From assembly GCA_028712695.1 (NCBI GenBank), contig JAQTQZ010000006.1, positions 1-64,000 of the forward strand: 64,000 bases of DNA, written 5' to 3'. Shown here piece after piece: positions 33,454-43,004 of the stretch. Position 1 is the first letter of the stretch. Every line of letters begins with the position of its first letter. Position numbers and translations under genes: made by a program. This DNA comes from Methylovulum sp. (GTDB taxonomy: Bacteria > Pseudomonadota > Gammaproteobacteria > Methylococcales > Methylomonadaceae). The notes under the pieces were generated by a model that saw nothing but the letters and a program-made list of their open reading frames with translations, was not told the origin of the DNA and made no database searches.

Positions 33454-34029
33454 TCATGCCATGGAATTAAGCCCATTCATTGCAACCGCCAAATCTCCTT
33501 TTATAATCTGACCCAAAAAGCCCTTAGTTAGACCAAAAGACCGCCTTAACAATTCAGCTTCAACCTTAGAGGGAGGAGACAAAACATAATCGGCAACCGA
33601 TTTCCCAGCGCCAGGACGACCAATGCCAAACCTGAGCCGATAAAAATCCTTCACTCCCAAATGCGCAATAATATCCCTTAAACCATTATGCCCAGCATGA
33701 CCGCCATCTTTTTTGAGCCTAACCACTCCCACCTCAAAATCCAACTCATCATGTACGACAAGGATCTCCTCCGGCAGTAACTTATAGTACCGCACAACCT
33801 TACCAACAGACTGCCCACTTCGATTCATAAATGTTTCGGGCTTTAACAGCACCACACTAACCCCAGCAGCAACCCTACACTCGGCCAATAAACCCTGGAA
33901 TCTCGACTCCACACACCAAGCACCACCAAAATCGCAAACCAACTCATCTAAAAACAAAAACCCAGCATTATGCCGGGTTTTTTCGTATTGCCGCCCCGGA
34001 TTTCCCAGACCAACTATTAGCTTAATCAC
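33454..34029 (-). CDS. pth: Peptidyl-tRNA hydrolase
   Basis: Pth hydrolyses peptidyl-tRNAs dropped from the ribosome. The 191-residue product begins MIKLIVGLGNPGRQYEKTRH with Asn10 and catalytic His20, followed by the KPETFMNRSGQSV and VHDELDFEVGVVRLKKDGGHAGHNGLRDI signatures. Length is normal. It lies 9 nt after rplY, the order seen in many bacteria, and ends about 80 nt before the tRNA operon promoter on the same strand. Confidence 0.97.
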   Translation of the reverse strand: MIKLIVGLGNPGRQYEKTRHNAGFLFLDELVCDFGGAWCVESRFQGLLAECRVAAGVSVVLLKPETFMNRSGQSVGKVVRYYKLLPEEILVVHDELDFEVGVVRLKKDGGHAGHNGLRDIIAHLGVKDFYRLRFGIGRPGAGKSVADYVLSPPSKVEAELLRRSFGLTKGFLGQIIKGDLAVAMNGLNSMA

Positions 34030-34038
34030 TATAAAAAC

Positions 34039-34656
34039 TTAAACAGCGCCTTCGCCTACAACACCTTCTTCCTTACTGCTCTTAGATGGCATTATTGACA
34101 CCACAGGCAAATCATGATCCACTCCTTGAGCTAAAACCACAATCTCTATACCCTCAGGCAAAACAATATCCGAAAGATGCAATGACTGGCCAATATCCAA
34201 GTTAGCTAAATCAACTTCAATATACTCTGGCAACACCGAAGGCAAACAAGCAACTTCTACATCAACCATAGAATGCGTTGCAATTCCACCTTTCTTACCT
34301 CCAACAGAAGACGCCTCATTAACAAAATGCAGCGGAACATGAACCTTTAAGGCCTCCCCCATTTCAACACGAAGAAAATCCAAATGCATCACTTGGAATC
34401 TTGCCGGATTACGCTGAACACCCTTCAAAATCGCTTTTTCTGTTTTACCATCAACAGTTACATCGAGAACATGGGAATAAACCGCCTCATGCTCAAGATG
34501 TTTAATGACTTCGTTGTGATCTAACATCAGCATTTGAGGCTCTTTATGACCACCATAAATAATAGCAGGCACATTCCCTTGGCGACGCGCACCTCTGGCA
34601 ACCCCCTTTCCTGATCGCCCACGACTCTCGGCAACAAACTCAAATACGCTAGACAT
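34039..34656 (-). CDS. rplY: 50S ribosomal protein L25/general stress protein Ctc
   Basis: L25/Ctc binds 5S rRNA. The start at ATG 34656 (MSSVFEFVAESRGRSGKGVA, 205 aa) has GGAG 9 nt upstream. The N-terminal L25 domain (about residues 1-95, with VPAIIYGGHKEP) is followed by a C-terminal TL5-like beta domain with YIEVDLANLDIGQSLHLSDI. It is thus the long two-domain form, not the short E. coli L25. It lies 54 nt downstream of prs. Confidence 0.95.
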   Translation of the reverse strand: MSSVFEFVAESRGRSGKGVARGARRQGNVPAIIYGGHKEPQMLMLDHNEVIKHLEHEAVYSHVLDVTVDGKTEKAILKGVQRNPARFQVMHLDFLRVEMGEALKVHVPLHFVNEASSVGGKKGGIATHSMVDVEVACLPSVLPEYIEVDLANLDIGQSLHLSDIVLPEGIEIVVLAQGVDHDLPVVSIMPSKSSKEEGVVGEGAV

Positions 34657-34710
34657 TTCTTTCAACTCCGCACCCTAAAAGCGCATACAATTAATTTTAA
34701 CAGCTAATTC

Positions 34711-35664
34711 TTAATCAACATAAAGTGAACTAACCGACTCCCCTACAGATATACGCCTAATTGTTTCGGCAAGCATTTCTGCAACAGTCAACCTCCTGAT
34801 CTTTCCAGAGTCAACAGCCTCTTGACTTAATGGTATGGTATCGGTCACCACCAACTCATCAACCGCCGAATCAGCTAGATTTTTCATAGCAGACCCCGAC
34901 AAAACAGCATGAGTACAATAGGCAAAAACCTTAAGAGCCCCATGCTTTTTCAGCGCCGCTGCAGCATGACACAATGTACCCGCCGTATCAACAAGATCAT
35001 CTATGAGCACACAAGTGCGGCCTTCAACATCACCTATAATATGCATAACTTCCGCGACATTTGCCTTTAACCTACGCTTATCTATTATAGCGAGATCCGC
35101 ATCATTCAACCGCTTAGCCAAGGCGCGCGCGCGAACAACACCACCGACATCAGGCGAAACCACAATAATGTCTTTGTACTGTTGACGCCAAATATCACCA
35201 AGCAAGATCGGTGATGCATATACATTATCAACAGGTATATCAAAAAAACCTTGAATTTGATCTGCGTGCAGATCTACGGTCAACAAACGGCTTGCGCCAG
35301 CCTGTTCAATCATTTTCGCGACTAACTTAGCGCTTATAGGCACCCTTGCCGAACGCGACCGCCTATCTTGTCGAGCATATCCGTAATATGGCATAACAGC
35401 TGTAATTCGCAATACCGATGCTCGCTTAAGAGCATCAATCATCACCAGCAATTCCATTAAGTTTTCATTTGTCGGAGAGCATGTGGGCTGAATAACAAAA
35501 ACATCCTTGTTACGGACATTCTCCTCAATTTCCACAGCAATCTCACCATCGCTAAACCTACCAACAGCCGCCATTCCTAGGCGCATATTAAGCTTCTTAA
35601 CTATACCTTTAGATAAAGCGAGGTTAGCATTTCCAGAAAACACCATCATAGAGGTGTCATTCAT
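34711..35664 (-). CDS. prs: Ribose-phosphate pyrophosphokinase
   Basis: Prs makes PRPP from ribose 5-phosphate and ATP for nucleotide, histidine and NAD synthesis. The 317-residue product has the ATP-binding [10 protein letters not shown] region, the class I signature [20 protein letters not shown], and the PRPP loop [15 protein letters not shown] lies 7 nt before the ATG. tRNA-Gln lies 39 nt upstream, so the two may share a transcript. Confidence 0.97.
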   Translation of the reverse strand: MNDTSMMVFSGNANLALSKGIVKKLNMRLGMAAVGRFSDGEIAVEIEENVRNKDVFVIQPTCSPTNENLMELLVMIDALKRASVLRITAVMPYYGYARQDRRSRSARVPISAKLVAKMIEQAGASRLLTVDLHADQIQGFFDIPVDNVYASPILLGDIWRQQYKDIIVVSPDVGGVVRARALAKRLNDADLAIIDKRRLKANVAEVMHIIGDVEGRTCVLIDDLVDTAGTLCHAAAALKKHGALKVFAYCTHAVLSGSAMKNLADSAVDELVVTDTIPLSQEAVDSGKIRRLTVAEMLAETIRRISVGESVSSLYVD

Positions 35665-35703
35665 TCAAGCACTCCCAAACAGACAAAACTCAGTGGCGAT
35701 AAA

Positions 35704-35778
35704 TGGCTGGGTCGCAAGGATTCGAACCTTGGTATGCGGAGATCAAAACCCCGTGCCTTACCGCTTGGCGACGACCCA
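35704..35778 (-). tRNA. glnU: tRNA-Gln (TTG)
   Basis: A 75-nt cloverleaf on the minus strand begins TGGGTCGTCGCCAAGCGG, has anticodon loop TTTTGAT with anticodon TTG, T-loop GGTTCGAATCC and ends GCGACCCAGCCA with encoded CCA. It sits between ispE (5 nt) and prs, the conserved location of a tRNA-Gln in many Gammaproteobacteria. Confidence 0.96.
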
Positions 35779-35783
35779 ATAAT

Positions 35784-36662
35784 TTAGAATATATACCGAT
35801 CCGCTTTCAACTTAGAAAGCAATGGCGACTCATTTACTGCCTTAGCCATATAAACCTGCCACTTATTCTTAAGCGACAAATACGCATCCAAAGCATCATT
35901 TTCCGAATCAAACCGCGCAAAAACACAAGCACCAGTACCTGTCAACCTTGACTCCGAAAATAAAGACAAGTCATCTAAAGCATTTCTTACAGATGGATAT
36001 TTTTGGCAAACCACATCCAGACAATCATTTTTATGCTGGCCTGCTGTAAAGTCAGATATTGTGATGGATTTACTATTTCGTGTCAATTCTTTAGCTGAAA
36101 AAATTTCTTTCGTACTTACATCACAGTCAGGCTTAACAACAACAACCCATTGTTCTTTAATATTTATTTTTTCGATCCTTTCGCCAACACCCTCTGCCCA
36201 TGACGCATACCCATAAATAAAAATCGGCACATCCGCACCTAAAGACAAGCCCAATTGCAATAACTTTTCTGCTGGCACATTTAACCCCCATAAGTGATTG
36301 AGCACCATCAAAGTCGTTGCCGCATCAGAACTTCCACCACCAAGCCCCCCCCCCATAGGTAGGTTCTTTTCTACCGCAATACGCACACCAAATTTGCAAC
36401 CTGTTACTTTTTTTAACGAATTTGCAGCTTTGATTATTAAATTATCCGTTTCAGCAACCCCAGGAACAGGGTCAATCAAGCTTACACTACCATCATTAAC
36501 CGGATAAAATGTTATCCAGTCACACAAATCAATAAACTGAAAGACCGTTTGCAACAAATGATAGCCATCGTCTCGTCGCCCCACAATACGCAACATAAGA
36601 TTCAACTTTGCTGGGGCAGGCCATTTTTCCGACCATGCGGAGTGATTATCTGATACTAGCAC
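35784..36662 (-). CDS. ispE: 4-diphosphocytidyl-2-C-methyl-D-erythritol kinase
   Basis: IspE phosphorylates CDP-ME in the MEP isoprenoid pathway. The 292-residue product has the N-terminal WPAPAKLNLMLRIVGRRDDG, the GHMP-kinase ATP loop PMGGGLGGGSSDAATTL near residue 100, and a C-terminal SRLTGTGACVFARF motif. It starts with GTG inside the last codons of lolB (17-nt overlap), with no better start downstream before the conserved N-terminus, so translation is probably coupled to lolB. Confidence 0.96.
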   Translation of the reverse strand: MLVSDNHSAWSEKWPAPAKLNLMLRIVGRRDDGYHLLQTVFQFIDLCDWITFYPVNDGSVSLIDPVPGVAETDNLIIKAANSLKKVTGCKFGVRIAVEKNLPMGGGLGGGSSDAATTLMVLNHLWGLNVPAEKLLQLGLSLGADVPIFIYGYASWAEGVGERIEKINIKEQWVVVVKPDCDVSTKEIFSAKELTRNSKSITISDFTAGQHKNDCLDVVCQKYPSVRNALDDLSLFSESRLTGTGACVFARFDSENDALDAYLSLKNKWQVYMAKAVNESPLLSKLKADRYIF

Positions 36663-37239
36663 TATCTAAAACCCATTCGTCTATAACTAATTTTAATTTT
36701 GCCTGTTCATTCATGACCGTAATTTTACGGGGCATACTTTGCGCACCTATAGATTGCGCTTGCCGATAATCAACCAACCACCCCGCTTGCTTAAAACCGG
36801 AGTAATTTTCTTCATACCCTTCACCTGGCTCAGGCAAACCAATCACCCAATAACGTAATGCATGCAACGGAACAAACACACCCAGCTGTTGATTAATAAA
36901 CACTTCGGGCTTGTCTGATGCCAGCACATCGCCATTACCGCGATCTATGCTGACAAACCCGTCCGTTAATCGGATAACTGTAGCGCCTTGCCCCAAAGGG
37001 CCAGACAGCCTTATCTGCTCTTCCGCCGGCTCATGCACCCAAGCAATCGCAGCAGACCAAGAGTCTTTATTTCCAGTCAATGACAGCCTACCTTCAAACG
37101 ACCATTGGCTCAAGCGATACAAGTGCGCCCTAGCCTCTGTTGAATACGCAATATCAGGCACAATCGGTGCCGTTGAACAAGCCATCAATACCACCGCAGG
37201 AAACAACCAAACTAACAGCCGGCTCTTAAATTCAACCAC
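36646..37239 (-). CDS. lolB: Outer-membrane lipoprotein receptor LolB
   Basis: LolB accepts lipoproteins from LolA and inserts them into the outer membrane. The 197-residue product has a lipoprotein signal with lipobox LMAC (Cys21), the WSFEGRLSLTGNKDSWSAAI block and IRLSGPLGQGATVIRL. The start is GTG, 2 nt after the TPR gene stop. Position before ispE supports the call. Confidence 0.94.
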   Translation of the reverse strand: MVEFKSRLLVWLFPAVVLMACSTAPIVPDIAYSTEARAHLYRLSQWSFEGRLSLTGNKDSWSAAIAWVHEPAEEQIRLSGPLGQGATVIRLTDGFVSIDRGNGDVLASDKPEVFINQQLGVFVPLHALRYWVIGLPEPGEGYEENYSGFKQAGWLVDYRQAQSIGAQSMPRKITVMNEQAKLKLVIDEWVLDSASIR

Positions 37240-37241
37240 AA

Positions 37242-38987
37242 CTATTGCGCCTTATTTAGCACACGCCGTTGAAAATCCAATAAGTATTCATCTATTGGCG
37301 CACTTTCAATTGCCTCCCTAAACAATTTTTTAGCCTCATCTTTCTTGCCCAAGACCCATAACACCTCGGCAAGATGTGCGGCAATTTCATTTTCCTTCTG
37401 CTTAGCGTACGCCCGTTGTAGATAATCCAATGCTTTGGGTAGACTGCCCAACTTAAACTGCAACCAACCATAACTATCTAGGATAACAGGTTCATCCGGC
37501 GCCAGACTAAGCGCCCGTAACAAATACTGTTCCGCCTCAGCATAGCGATCAGTCTTGTCCACCAAGGTATACCCAAGCGCATTCAATGCTTCCGCATTAT
37601 CAGGATTTGCTGCCAGTATTTTTTTCAGATCTGCTTCCAGCACATCCAGCTTTCCAACACGCTCAGCCATCAATGCACGGGCATATAACAGCTCTGTTTC
37701 ATCAGGATACTCAACCACCGCCCCATTCAATAGATTAAACGCTTGCTGATAACGTGCTTGCTGATTAAGCAACTCTGCTTGCATCAATAACAAACGCAGC
37801 TGCTGTTTTGGAAACGTCTTTTTCAAAGCATCCAGCCGAATACCCGCCTCATCAAAGCGTTTTTCTTTAGTAAGCAAGGAGACGGCTGAAACCCCCGCAT
37901 CGAAAGCAATCGGCCCCCCATCAATTTTGTTGTACCAATTTAGCGCTTTACCCGGATTGCCTTGTTTTTCTTCTAGCTTCCCTAAATAAAAACTCGCCTG
38001 CTGTTCCCACTTAGGCTTATCCAGCAATGCTGTAAAAATATCTTCAGCCTGTTCGTCTTTAGCCAACTGCAAATAAACCAGACCTAAAGCAAACTGGCTT
38101 TCACTGTCTTCGGAATTCGCCTTGACAAGCGACTGATAGACCTGAGCCGCCTGTGGATAGTCTTTCGCTTTTATTAATAGCTGGCCGAGCATTTTTTTAA
38201 TTTTATCATCAGCGGGGCGCTTAACCAGCGCCGCTTTTAAATCCCTTATTGCCTTATTCAGGTCGCCTGACAGCATCGCTAACTGAGCCTTAAAAACCAA
38301 CGCTTTATCCCAGTCCGGCTGAAGGTCCAATGCTTTCTGAATATTGGCTTCCGCCAGCGCTTTTTTATCCATTTGTGTAGCCAGCAATGACTCTATAAAG
38401 TAAATCGTGGCATTATTGGGATGCTTTGCTGACAACGCATCTAATGCTTCGTAAACGACGTCTGATTTACCCTCTTTTTGCACAGTCGAGACCAGCTCTA
38501 ACACTGACTTTTCAAAACCGGCAGGATCAATTGCCAACATCGCATCCAAATGTTCGACTGCAGCCGCTTTATTGCCCGCAATCAATGCGGATAATACCGC
38601 AATTTTTCTTGCCGCCTGGTTCCTAGGCTCCTCCTGTAGCCACAAATTGACCGCCTCATTGGTTTTAGCCGCATCCTTCATATACATGGCAATCATTGCC
38701 GCCCGCTCAGCAAAACGCGGATCTTTCACCCGTTTGGCAGCTTCCAGATAGCCTTCCAAGGCAATGTCATAATGACCTCTTTGCCCCGCCAACTCGGCAG
38801 TAAGCAACATAAACATCACGTCGCCATCAATTGAGACGCCAGCTTCTTTTTGATGTACTTTGGGTTTCGGCTGAACTATTTTGATAGGTGTAATGGGTTT
38901 TTCTGCTTTACCGGACTGTTCAGGCGTAGCAGCACAGCCGGCAAACAAAACCAGCAGGATCACTGAAAACAATTTGAAAATTAACAC
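37242..38987 (-). CDS. TPR-repeat outer-membrane-type lipoprotein
   Basis: The 581-residue product has a lipoprotein signal ending LFAGC (Cys18), a short proline-rich linker, then helical repeats through the rest of the chain. Clear TPR units include ALVFKAQLAMLSGDLNKAIR, SQFALGLVYLQLAKDEQAED and ALNALGYTLVDKTDRYAEAE. It is the tetratricopeptide protein commonly found upstream of lolB-ispE in Gammaproteobacteria; its exact role is unknown, though an envelope scaffold role is plausible. It starts with GTG. The gene diverges from hemA across 263 nt. Confidence 0.88.
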   Translation of the reverse strand: MLIFKLFSVILLVLFAGCAATPEQSGKAEKPITPIKIVQPKPKVHQKEAGVSIDGDVMFMLLTAELAGQRGHYDIALEGYLEAAKRVKDPRFAERAAMIAMYMKDAAKTNEAVNLWLQEEPRNQAARKIAVLSALIAGNKAAAVEHLDAMLAIDPAGFEKSVLELVSTVQKEGKSDVVYEALDALSAKHPNNATIYFIESLLATQMDKKALAEANIQKALDLQPDWDKALVFKAQLAMLSGDLNKAIRDLKAALVKRPADDKIKKMLGQLLIKAKDYPQAAQVYQSLVKANSEDSESQFALGLVYLQLAKDEQAEDIFTALLDKPKWEQQASFYLGKLEEKQGNPGKALNWYNKIDGGPIAFDAGVSAVSLLTKEKRFDEAGIRLDALKKTFPKQQLRLLLMQAELLNQQARYQQAFNLLNGAVVEYPDETELLYARALMAERVGKLDVLEADLKKILAANPDNAEALNALGYTLVDKTDRYAEAEQYLLRALSLAPDEPVILDSYGWLQFKLGSLPKALDYLQRAYAKQKENEIAAHLAEVLWVLGKKDEAKKLFREAIESAPIDEYLLDFQRRVLNKAQ

Positions 38988-39250
38988 TCAAAATCCTATT
39001 TTAGGGCTCAAATACAGGGTTATAGATTAGCAGAAAAACCGGCGGCTTTAGACAGCTGATTGCTCCATTTTAGATAAAGCTATTCTATTTCTCGGAATAC
39101 AGCGACATAATATACTGTGATTTTTAGCAAAAGCCATGATGCCCAAGCAAAATTTGAGCCGTGTTGACTTCATTCCTGCGGCGTAATCAGGAAAAAACAA
39201 CCCAATATCCACTATCATCAAAACCGCAAGCACCCTTGACCAATACCACC

Positions 39251-40510
39251 ATGACACTACTTGCCGTAGGGATTAACTACAATACCGCACCTGTTGCTGT
39301 CCGTGAGCGCCTGTCATTTCCTACCGACAAGCTCAAATCCTCATTACAGGAACTATGGCAAGTCAAAGGCATCACTGAGGCGGCCATCCTATCAACCTGT
39401 AATCGTACCGAGCTTTACTGCACATCAAGCACAGCGAACCAAGAAATCCTGATTGACTGGGTGGCACAAAGCAAGCAAATCAATACCGCCGATTTTGCCC
39501 CCTACCTTTACTGCCACACCGATAGCCAACTGATCCGGCATATTTTTCGGGTTGCATCAGGACTGGATTCGATGATATTGGGTGAACCACAAATTCTGGG
39601 CCAGATGAAAACAGCCTACCAAGCCGCCTGTGATGCCGGCACCTTAGGCACCCGGCTGGGCAAACTCTTTCAGCATACTTTTACCGCCGCCAAAAAAGTG
39701 CGCACCGATACGGCAATCGGCTCCAGCCCAGTTTCGGTTGCTTTTGCCGCCGTGCAATTGGCGCAGCAAATTTTTGACAAACTCAGCGAACAAACCGCCC
39801 TACTCATTGGCGCGGGCGAAACCATAGAGCTGGCGGCAAGGCACTTGTCCCAACAAGGCATTGGCCGACTTATTATTGCCAACCGGACTTACGATAAAGC
39901 GCATATACTGGCAACCCAATTTAATGGCTATGCGATTGATTTATCGGAACTGCCAACCCATCTCGCCGAAGCCGACATTGTCATTTCATCAACCGCCAGC
40001 CAGCTTCCCATACTAGGCAAGGGCCGGGTTGAAAGCGCATTGAAAAAACGCCGCCACAAACCGATGTTTATGGTCGATCTCGCCGTGCCGCGTGACATAG
40101 AAGCCGAGGTTGAACAGCTTCGCGATGTCTATTTATACACAGTTGACGACCTGCAACATACTATAGACCAAAATATGAGTTCCCGCCGTCTGGCGGCAGA
40201 ACAAGCGGAAGAAATCATCGACACTCAGGTGGAACATTTTTTGGCCTGGCTACGCGCCCAAAGCGCACAAGCGATAATCCGCGATTACCGCTTGCAAGCC
40301 GAACAAACCCGCGATGAGGCCCTGCAAAAAACCATCGCCGCACTAAAAAATGGCATGTCCCCTGAAGAAGCATTGAACCGGCTGGCACACACCTTAACCA
40401 ATAAACTCATCCATACCCCCAGCACACAAATCAGGGTCGCCGCTGAAAATGAGCGCCATGATGTACTGGCTGCCGCCTTGGAAATTTTTAAATTAAACCA
40501 TCCCCAATGA
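39251..40510 (+). CDS. hemA: Glutamyl-tRNA reductase
   Basis: HemA reduces Glu-tRNA to glutamate semialdehyde, the first step of C5 tetrapyrrole synthesis. The start at ATG 39251 gives [20 protein letters not shown] (419 aa). Catalytic Cys50 lies in [10 protein letters not shown], and [16 protein letters not shown] and the Rossmann [13 protein letters not shown] are intact. The C-terminal dimerisation domain is present. The stop overlaps the prfA ATG (ATGA), so the two are translationally coupled. Confidence 0.97.
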   Translation: MTLLAVGINYNTAPVAVRERLSFPTDKLKSSLQELWQVKGITEAAILSTCNRTELYCTSSTANQEILIDWVAQSKQINTADFAPYLYCHTDSQLIRHIFRVASGLDSMILGEPQILGQMKTAYQAACDAGTLGTRLGKLFQHTFTAAKKVRTDTAIGSSPVSVAFAAVQLAQQIFDKLSEQTALLIGAGETIELAARHLSQQGIGRLIIANRTYDKAHILATQFNGYAIDLSELPTHLAEADIVISSTASQLPILGKGRVESALKKRRHKPMFMVDLAVPRDIEAEVEQLRDVYLYTVDDLQHTIDQNMSSRRLAAEQAEEIIDTQVEHFLAWLRAQSAQAIIRDYRLQAEQTRDEALQKTIAALKNGMSPEEALNRLAHTLTNKLIHTPSTQIRVAAENERHDVLAAALEIFKLNHPQ

Positions 40511-41592
40511 AACCCTCCATACAACTCAAACTAGAAAACCTGTGCGAACGCTACGACGAAATCGCCGCCTTGCTATCAGAGCCTGAAGTACAGGGCAACC
40601 AAAACCGCTTCCGCGCCTTAAGCCAGGAATACGCACAAATCAACCCACTGGTTGAATGTTACAAACGCTATGAACAAACATTGGAGCAACTCGCTTCAGC
40701 CAAAGAAATGGCGACTGACCCTGACCCCGAATTAAGGGAACTGGCTAAAGAAGAAGTCAGCGATGCAGAAGACCAGATAGAAGCGATAGACCATGAATTG
40801 CAGCTGCTGTTATTGCCCAAAGACCCCAATGACAACCGCAATATTTTCTTGGAAATCCGTGCTGGCACCGGCGGTGATGAAGCGGCGATTTTTTCTGGCG
40901 ACTTATCGCGCATGTACCAGCGTTATGCCGAACGTAAAGGCTGGCAAACCGAAATCATCAGCGAAAACCAGGGCGAGCACGGCGGCTACAAAGAAGTCAT
41001 CCTGCGTGTTTCCGGACGCGACGTGTATTCGCAATTAAAGTTTGAATCCGGCGCACACCGTGTCCAGCGCGTGCCCGAAACCGAATCGCAGGGCCGCATC
41101 CACACCTCCGCTTGTACCGTAGCGATCATGCCTGAAGTCGATGAAGTTGATGCCATCGACATTAACCCCGCCGACCTTAAAGTCGACACTTACCGTGCCT
41201 CCGGTGCGGGCGGCCAGCACGTCAACAAAACCGAATCGGCAATCCGTATCACCCATATCCCGACCGGCACCGTCGTCGAGTGCCAGGACGAACGCTCGCA
41301 ACATAAAAACCGCGCCCGTGCCATGTCATTGTTGGCATCTCGCTTATTATCCGCCGAGCAGGAAAAACATCACGCCGAACAGTCCGCAACACGCAAACTG
41401 CAAGTCGGCAGCGGCGACCGCTCCGAGCGCATCCGCACCTACAACTATCCGCAAGGACGCCTCACCGACCACCGCATCAACCTGACTTTGTACAAACTTG
41501 AAGACATCATGCAAGGTGGATTGGAACAAGTCATACAGCCGTTAATCAGCGAACATCAGGCCGAACTGCTCACGCAACTGGGCGAAGACTAA
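40507..41592 (+). CDS. prfA: Peptide chain release factor 1
   Basis: RF1 terminates translation at UAA and UAG. The 361-residue product has the GGQ motif at residues 235-237 ([12 protein letters not shown]), which PrmC methylates, and the codon-recognition region [20 protein letters not shown] containing the family's PxT-type motif region. It overlaps hemA by 4 nt and is followed 5 nt later by prmC, its modifying enzyme. Confidence 0.97.
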   Translation: MKPSIQLKLENLCERYDEIAALLSEPEVQGNQNRFRALSQEYAQINPLVECYKRYEQTLEQLASAKEMATDPDPELRELAKEEVSDAEDQIEAIDHELQLLLLPKDPNDNRNIFLEIRAGTGGDEAAIFSGDLSRMYQRYAERKGWQTEIISENQGEHGGYKEVILRVSGRDVYSQLKFESGAHRVQRVPETESQGRIHTSACTVAIMPEVDEVDAIDINPADLKVDTYRASGAGGQHVNKTESAIRITHIPTGTVVECQDERSQHKNRARAMSLLASRLLSAEQEKHHAEQSATRKLQVGSGDRSERIRTYNYPQGRLTDHRINLTLYKLEDIMQGGLEQVIQPLISEHQAELLTQLGED

Positions 41593-41597
41593 GCCGA

Positions 41598-42455
41598 ATG
41601 ACCGCCATACAATCCGCACTGAAGGAGGCGGCATGCATTCTTTCAGAAAACCCCGAGTCGCCTACACTGGATGCCGAAATATTACTGTGCCTGGTACTCG
41701 ATAAACCGCGTTCCTATTTGCGGGCATGGTGCGACAAGGAACTGGAGGCGATACAGCTCAGCCGTTTCCAATCACTCATACAACAGCGCCATCAAGGCAT
41801 CCCCATCGCCTACCTGACGGGTGGCCGTGAATTCTGGTCTCGTGAATTTATCGTCAGTGCTGACGTATTAATTCCACGGCCAGATACCGAGCTACTGATT
41901 GAACTCAGCCTCAAATTAATCCCCACGGATCGGCCCACCGCCATTATCGATTTGGGTACAGGCTCGGGTATTATCGCCATCACGTTAGCGGCGCAATACC
42001 CCCATGCCCAGGTTTTCGCCACCGACATCAGTCCCGAAGCATTAGCTATTGCAAAGCTTAATGCCGATAAGCATCAGGTTGGCACTGTCCAATTTTACCA
42101 AAGCAACTGGCTTGCCGATGTGCCGGACACCCAATTCGACCTCATCATCAGCAATCCGCCGTACCTAGACGAAGACGACATACATTTACAGCAGGGTGAC
42201 GTCAGGTTTGAACCGAGAAGCGCGTTAATCGCCGCCGAACAAGGACTGCGGGACATTCGAACCATCGCCGAAACAGCCCACCATCGCTTGAAATTTGGCG
42301 GCCATTTATTAATCGAACACGGCTACAATCAACAGCAAGCCGTGCAATGCGTTTTTAAGCATTTCGGTTACGATGATATACAAACACACACCGACTTATC
42401 AGGGCATCCACGCGTAACAGTTGGCTGCACCAAAGCACCGGGACATGAAGACTAA
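41598..42455 (+). CDS. prmC: Release factor glutamine methyltransferase
   Basis: PrmC methylates the GGQ glutamine of RF1 and RF2 with S-adenosylmethionine. The 285-residue product has an N-terminal helical domain, the PRPDTELLIEL segment, the SAM-binding IIDLGTGSGIIAITLA, and the active-site NPPY (Asn186-Tyr189). It lies directly after prfA. Confidence 0.97.
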   Translation: MTAIQSALKEAACILSENPESPTLDAEILLCLVLDKPRSYLRAWCDKELEAIQLSRFQSLIQQRHQGIPIAYLTGGREFWSREFIVSADVLIPRPDTELLIELSLKLIPTDRPTAIIDLGTGSGIIAITLAAQYPHAQVFATDISPEALAIAKLNADKHQVGTVQFYQSNWLADVPDTQFDLIISNPPYLDEDDIHLQQGDVRFEPRSALIAAEQGLRDIRTIAETAHHRLKFGGHLLIEHGYNQQQAVQCVFKHFGYDDIQTHTDLSGHPRVTVGCTKAPGHED

Positions 42456-42520
42456 GCGCCACTGCCATTAAATGGCGCACCTTCCATTTTCATCCAGCAC
42501 TCACCCCACAAGGTTCTGCC

Positions 42521-42943
42521 ATGACGCCAAAAGATATTCAAATCCCCCGTAAAATAACCAATCAATTGCTGCATCTTGCCCAACTTTCGCCAGATGCGGA
42601 AGTATGCGGGCTTATCGGCAGCAAAGACGGCATCCCTAGCCATTGTTATCCGGTCACCAACACGTCGGCACAACCGCAACAACGCTTCCTGCTAGATGCC
42701 AGCGAACAAATCGCCGCGTTGACCCGAATACGCGAGCAAGGCGAGGAACTGTTCGCCATCTACCATTCGCACCCTAGCGCCCCCGCGCAACCGTCCGCTC
42801 TCGACCTGGACATGGCGGAGGGTTATGAGAACGCGCTGTACCTGATTATTTCCCTCAGCACTAAAGGCATACTGGAAATGCGCGGCTTTAGCATCGACAA
42901 CAAAACCGCCCAGGAAGTCGTGCTATCGTTAAGTGACGCGTGA
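42521..42943 (+). CDS. JAMM/MPN-domain metalloprotease-like protein (M67 type)
   Basis: The 140-residue single-domain protein carries a complete JAMM zinc motif: Glu27 (EVCGLIG) and His82-Ser-His84, seven residues, Ser92 and Asp95. Such proteins cleave isopeptide or C-terminal peptide bonds; bacterial relatives can process ubiquitin-like sulfur carriers. No sulfur-carrier or ThiF/MoeB-like gene lies next to it here, so the substrate is unknown. It follows prmC after 65 nt on the same strand and precedes mutS by 61 nt. Confidence 0.85.
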   Translation: MTPKDIQIPRKITNQLLHLAQLSPDAEVCGLIGSKDGIPSHCYPVTNTSAQPQQRFLLDASEQIAALTRIREQGEELFAIYHSHPSAPAQPSALDLDMAEGYENALYLIISLSTKGILEMRGFSIDNKTAQEVVLSLSDA

Positions 42944-43004
42944 TAGCCTTCTATAAAAACCTGCAAAATAGTTATAACCCATTGATAGTAAAGCGCAACA
43001 TCTG

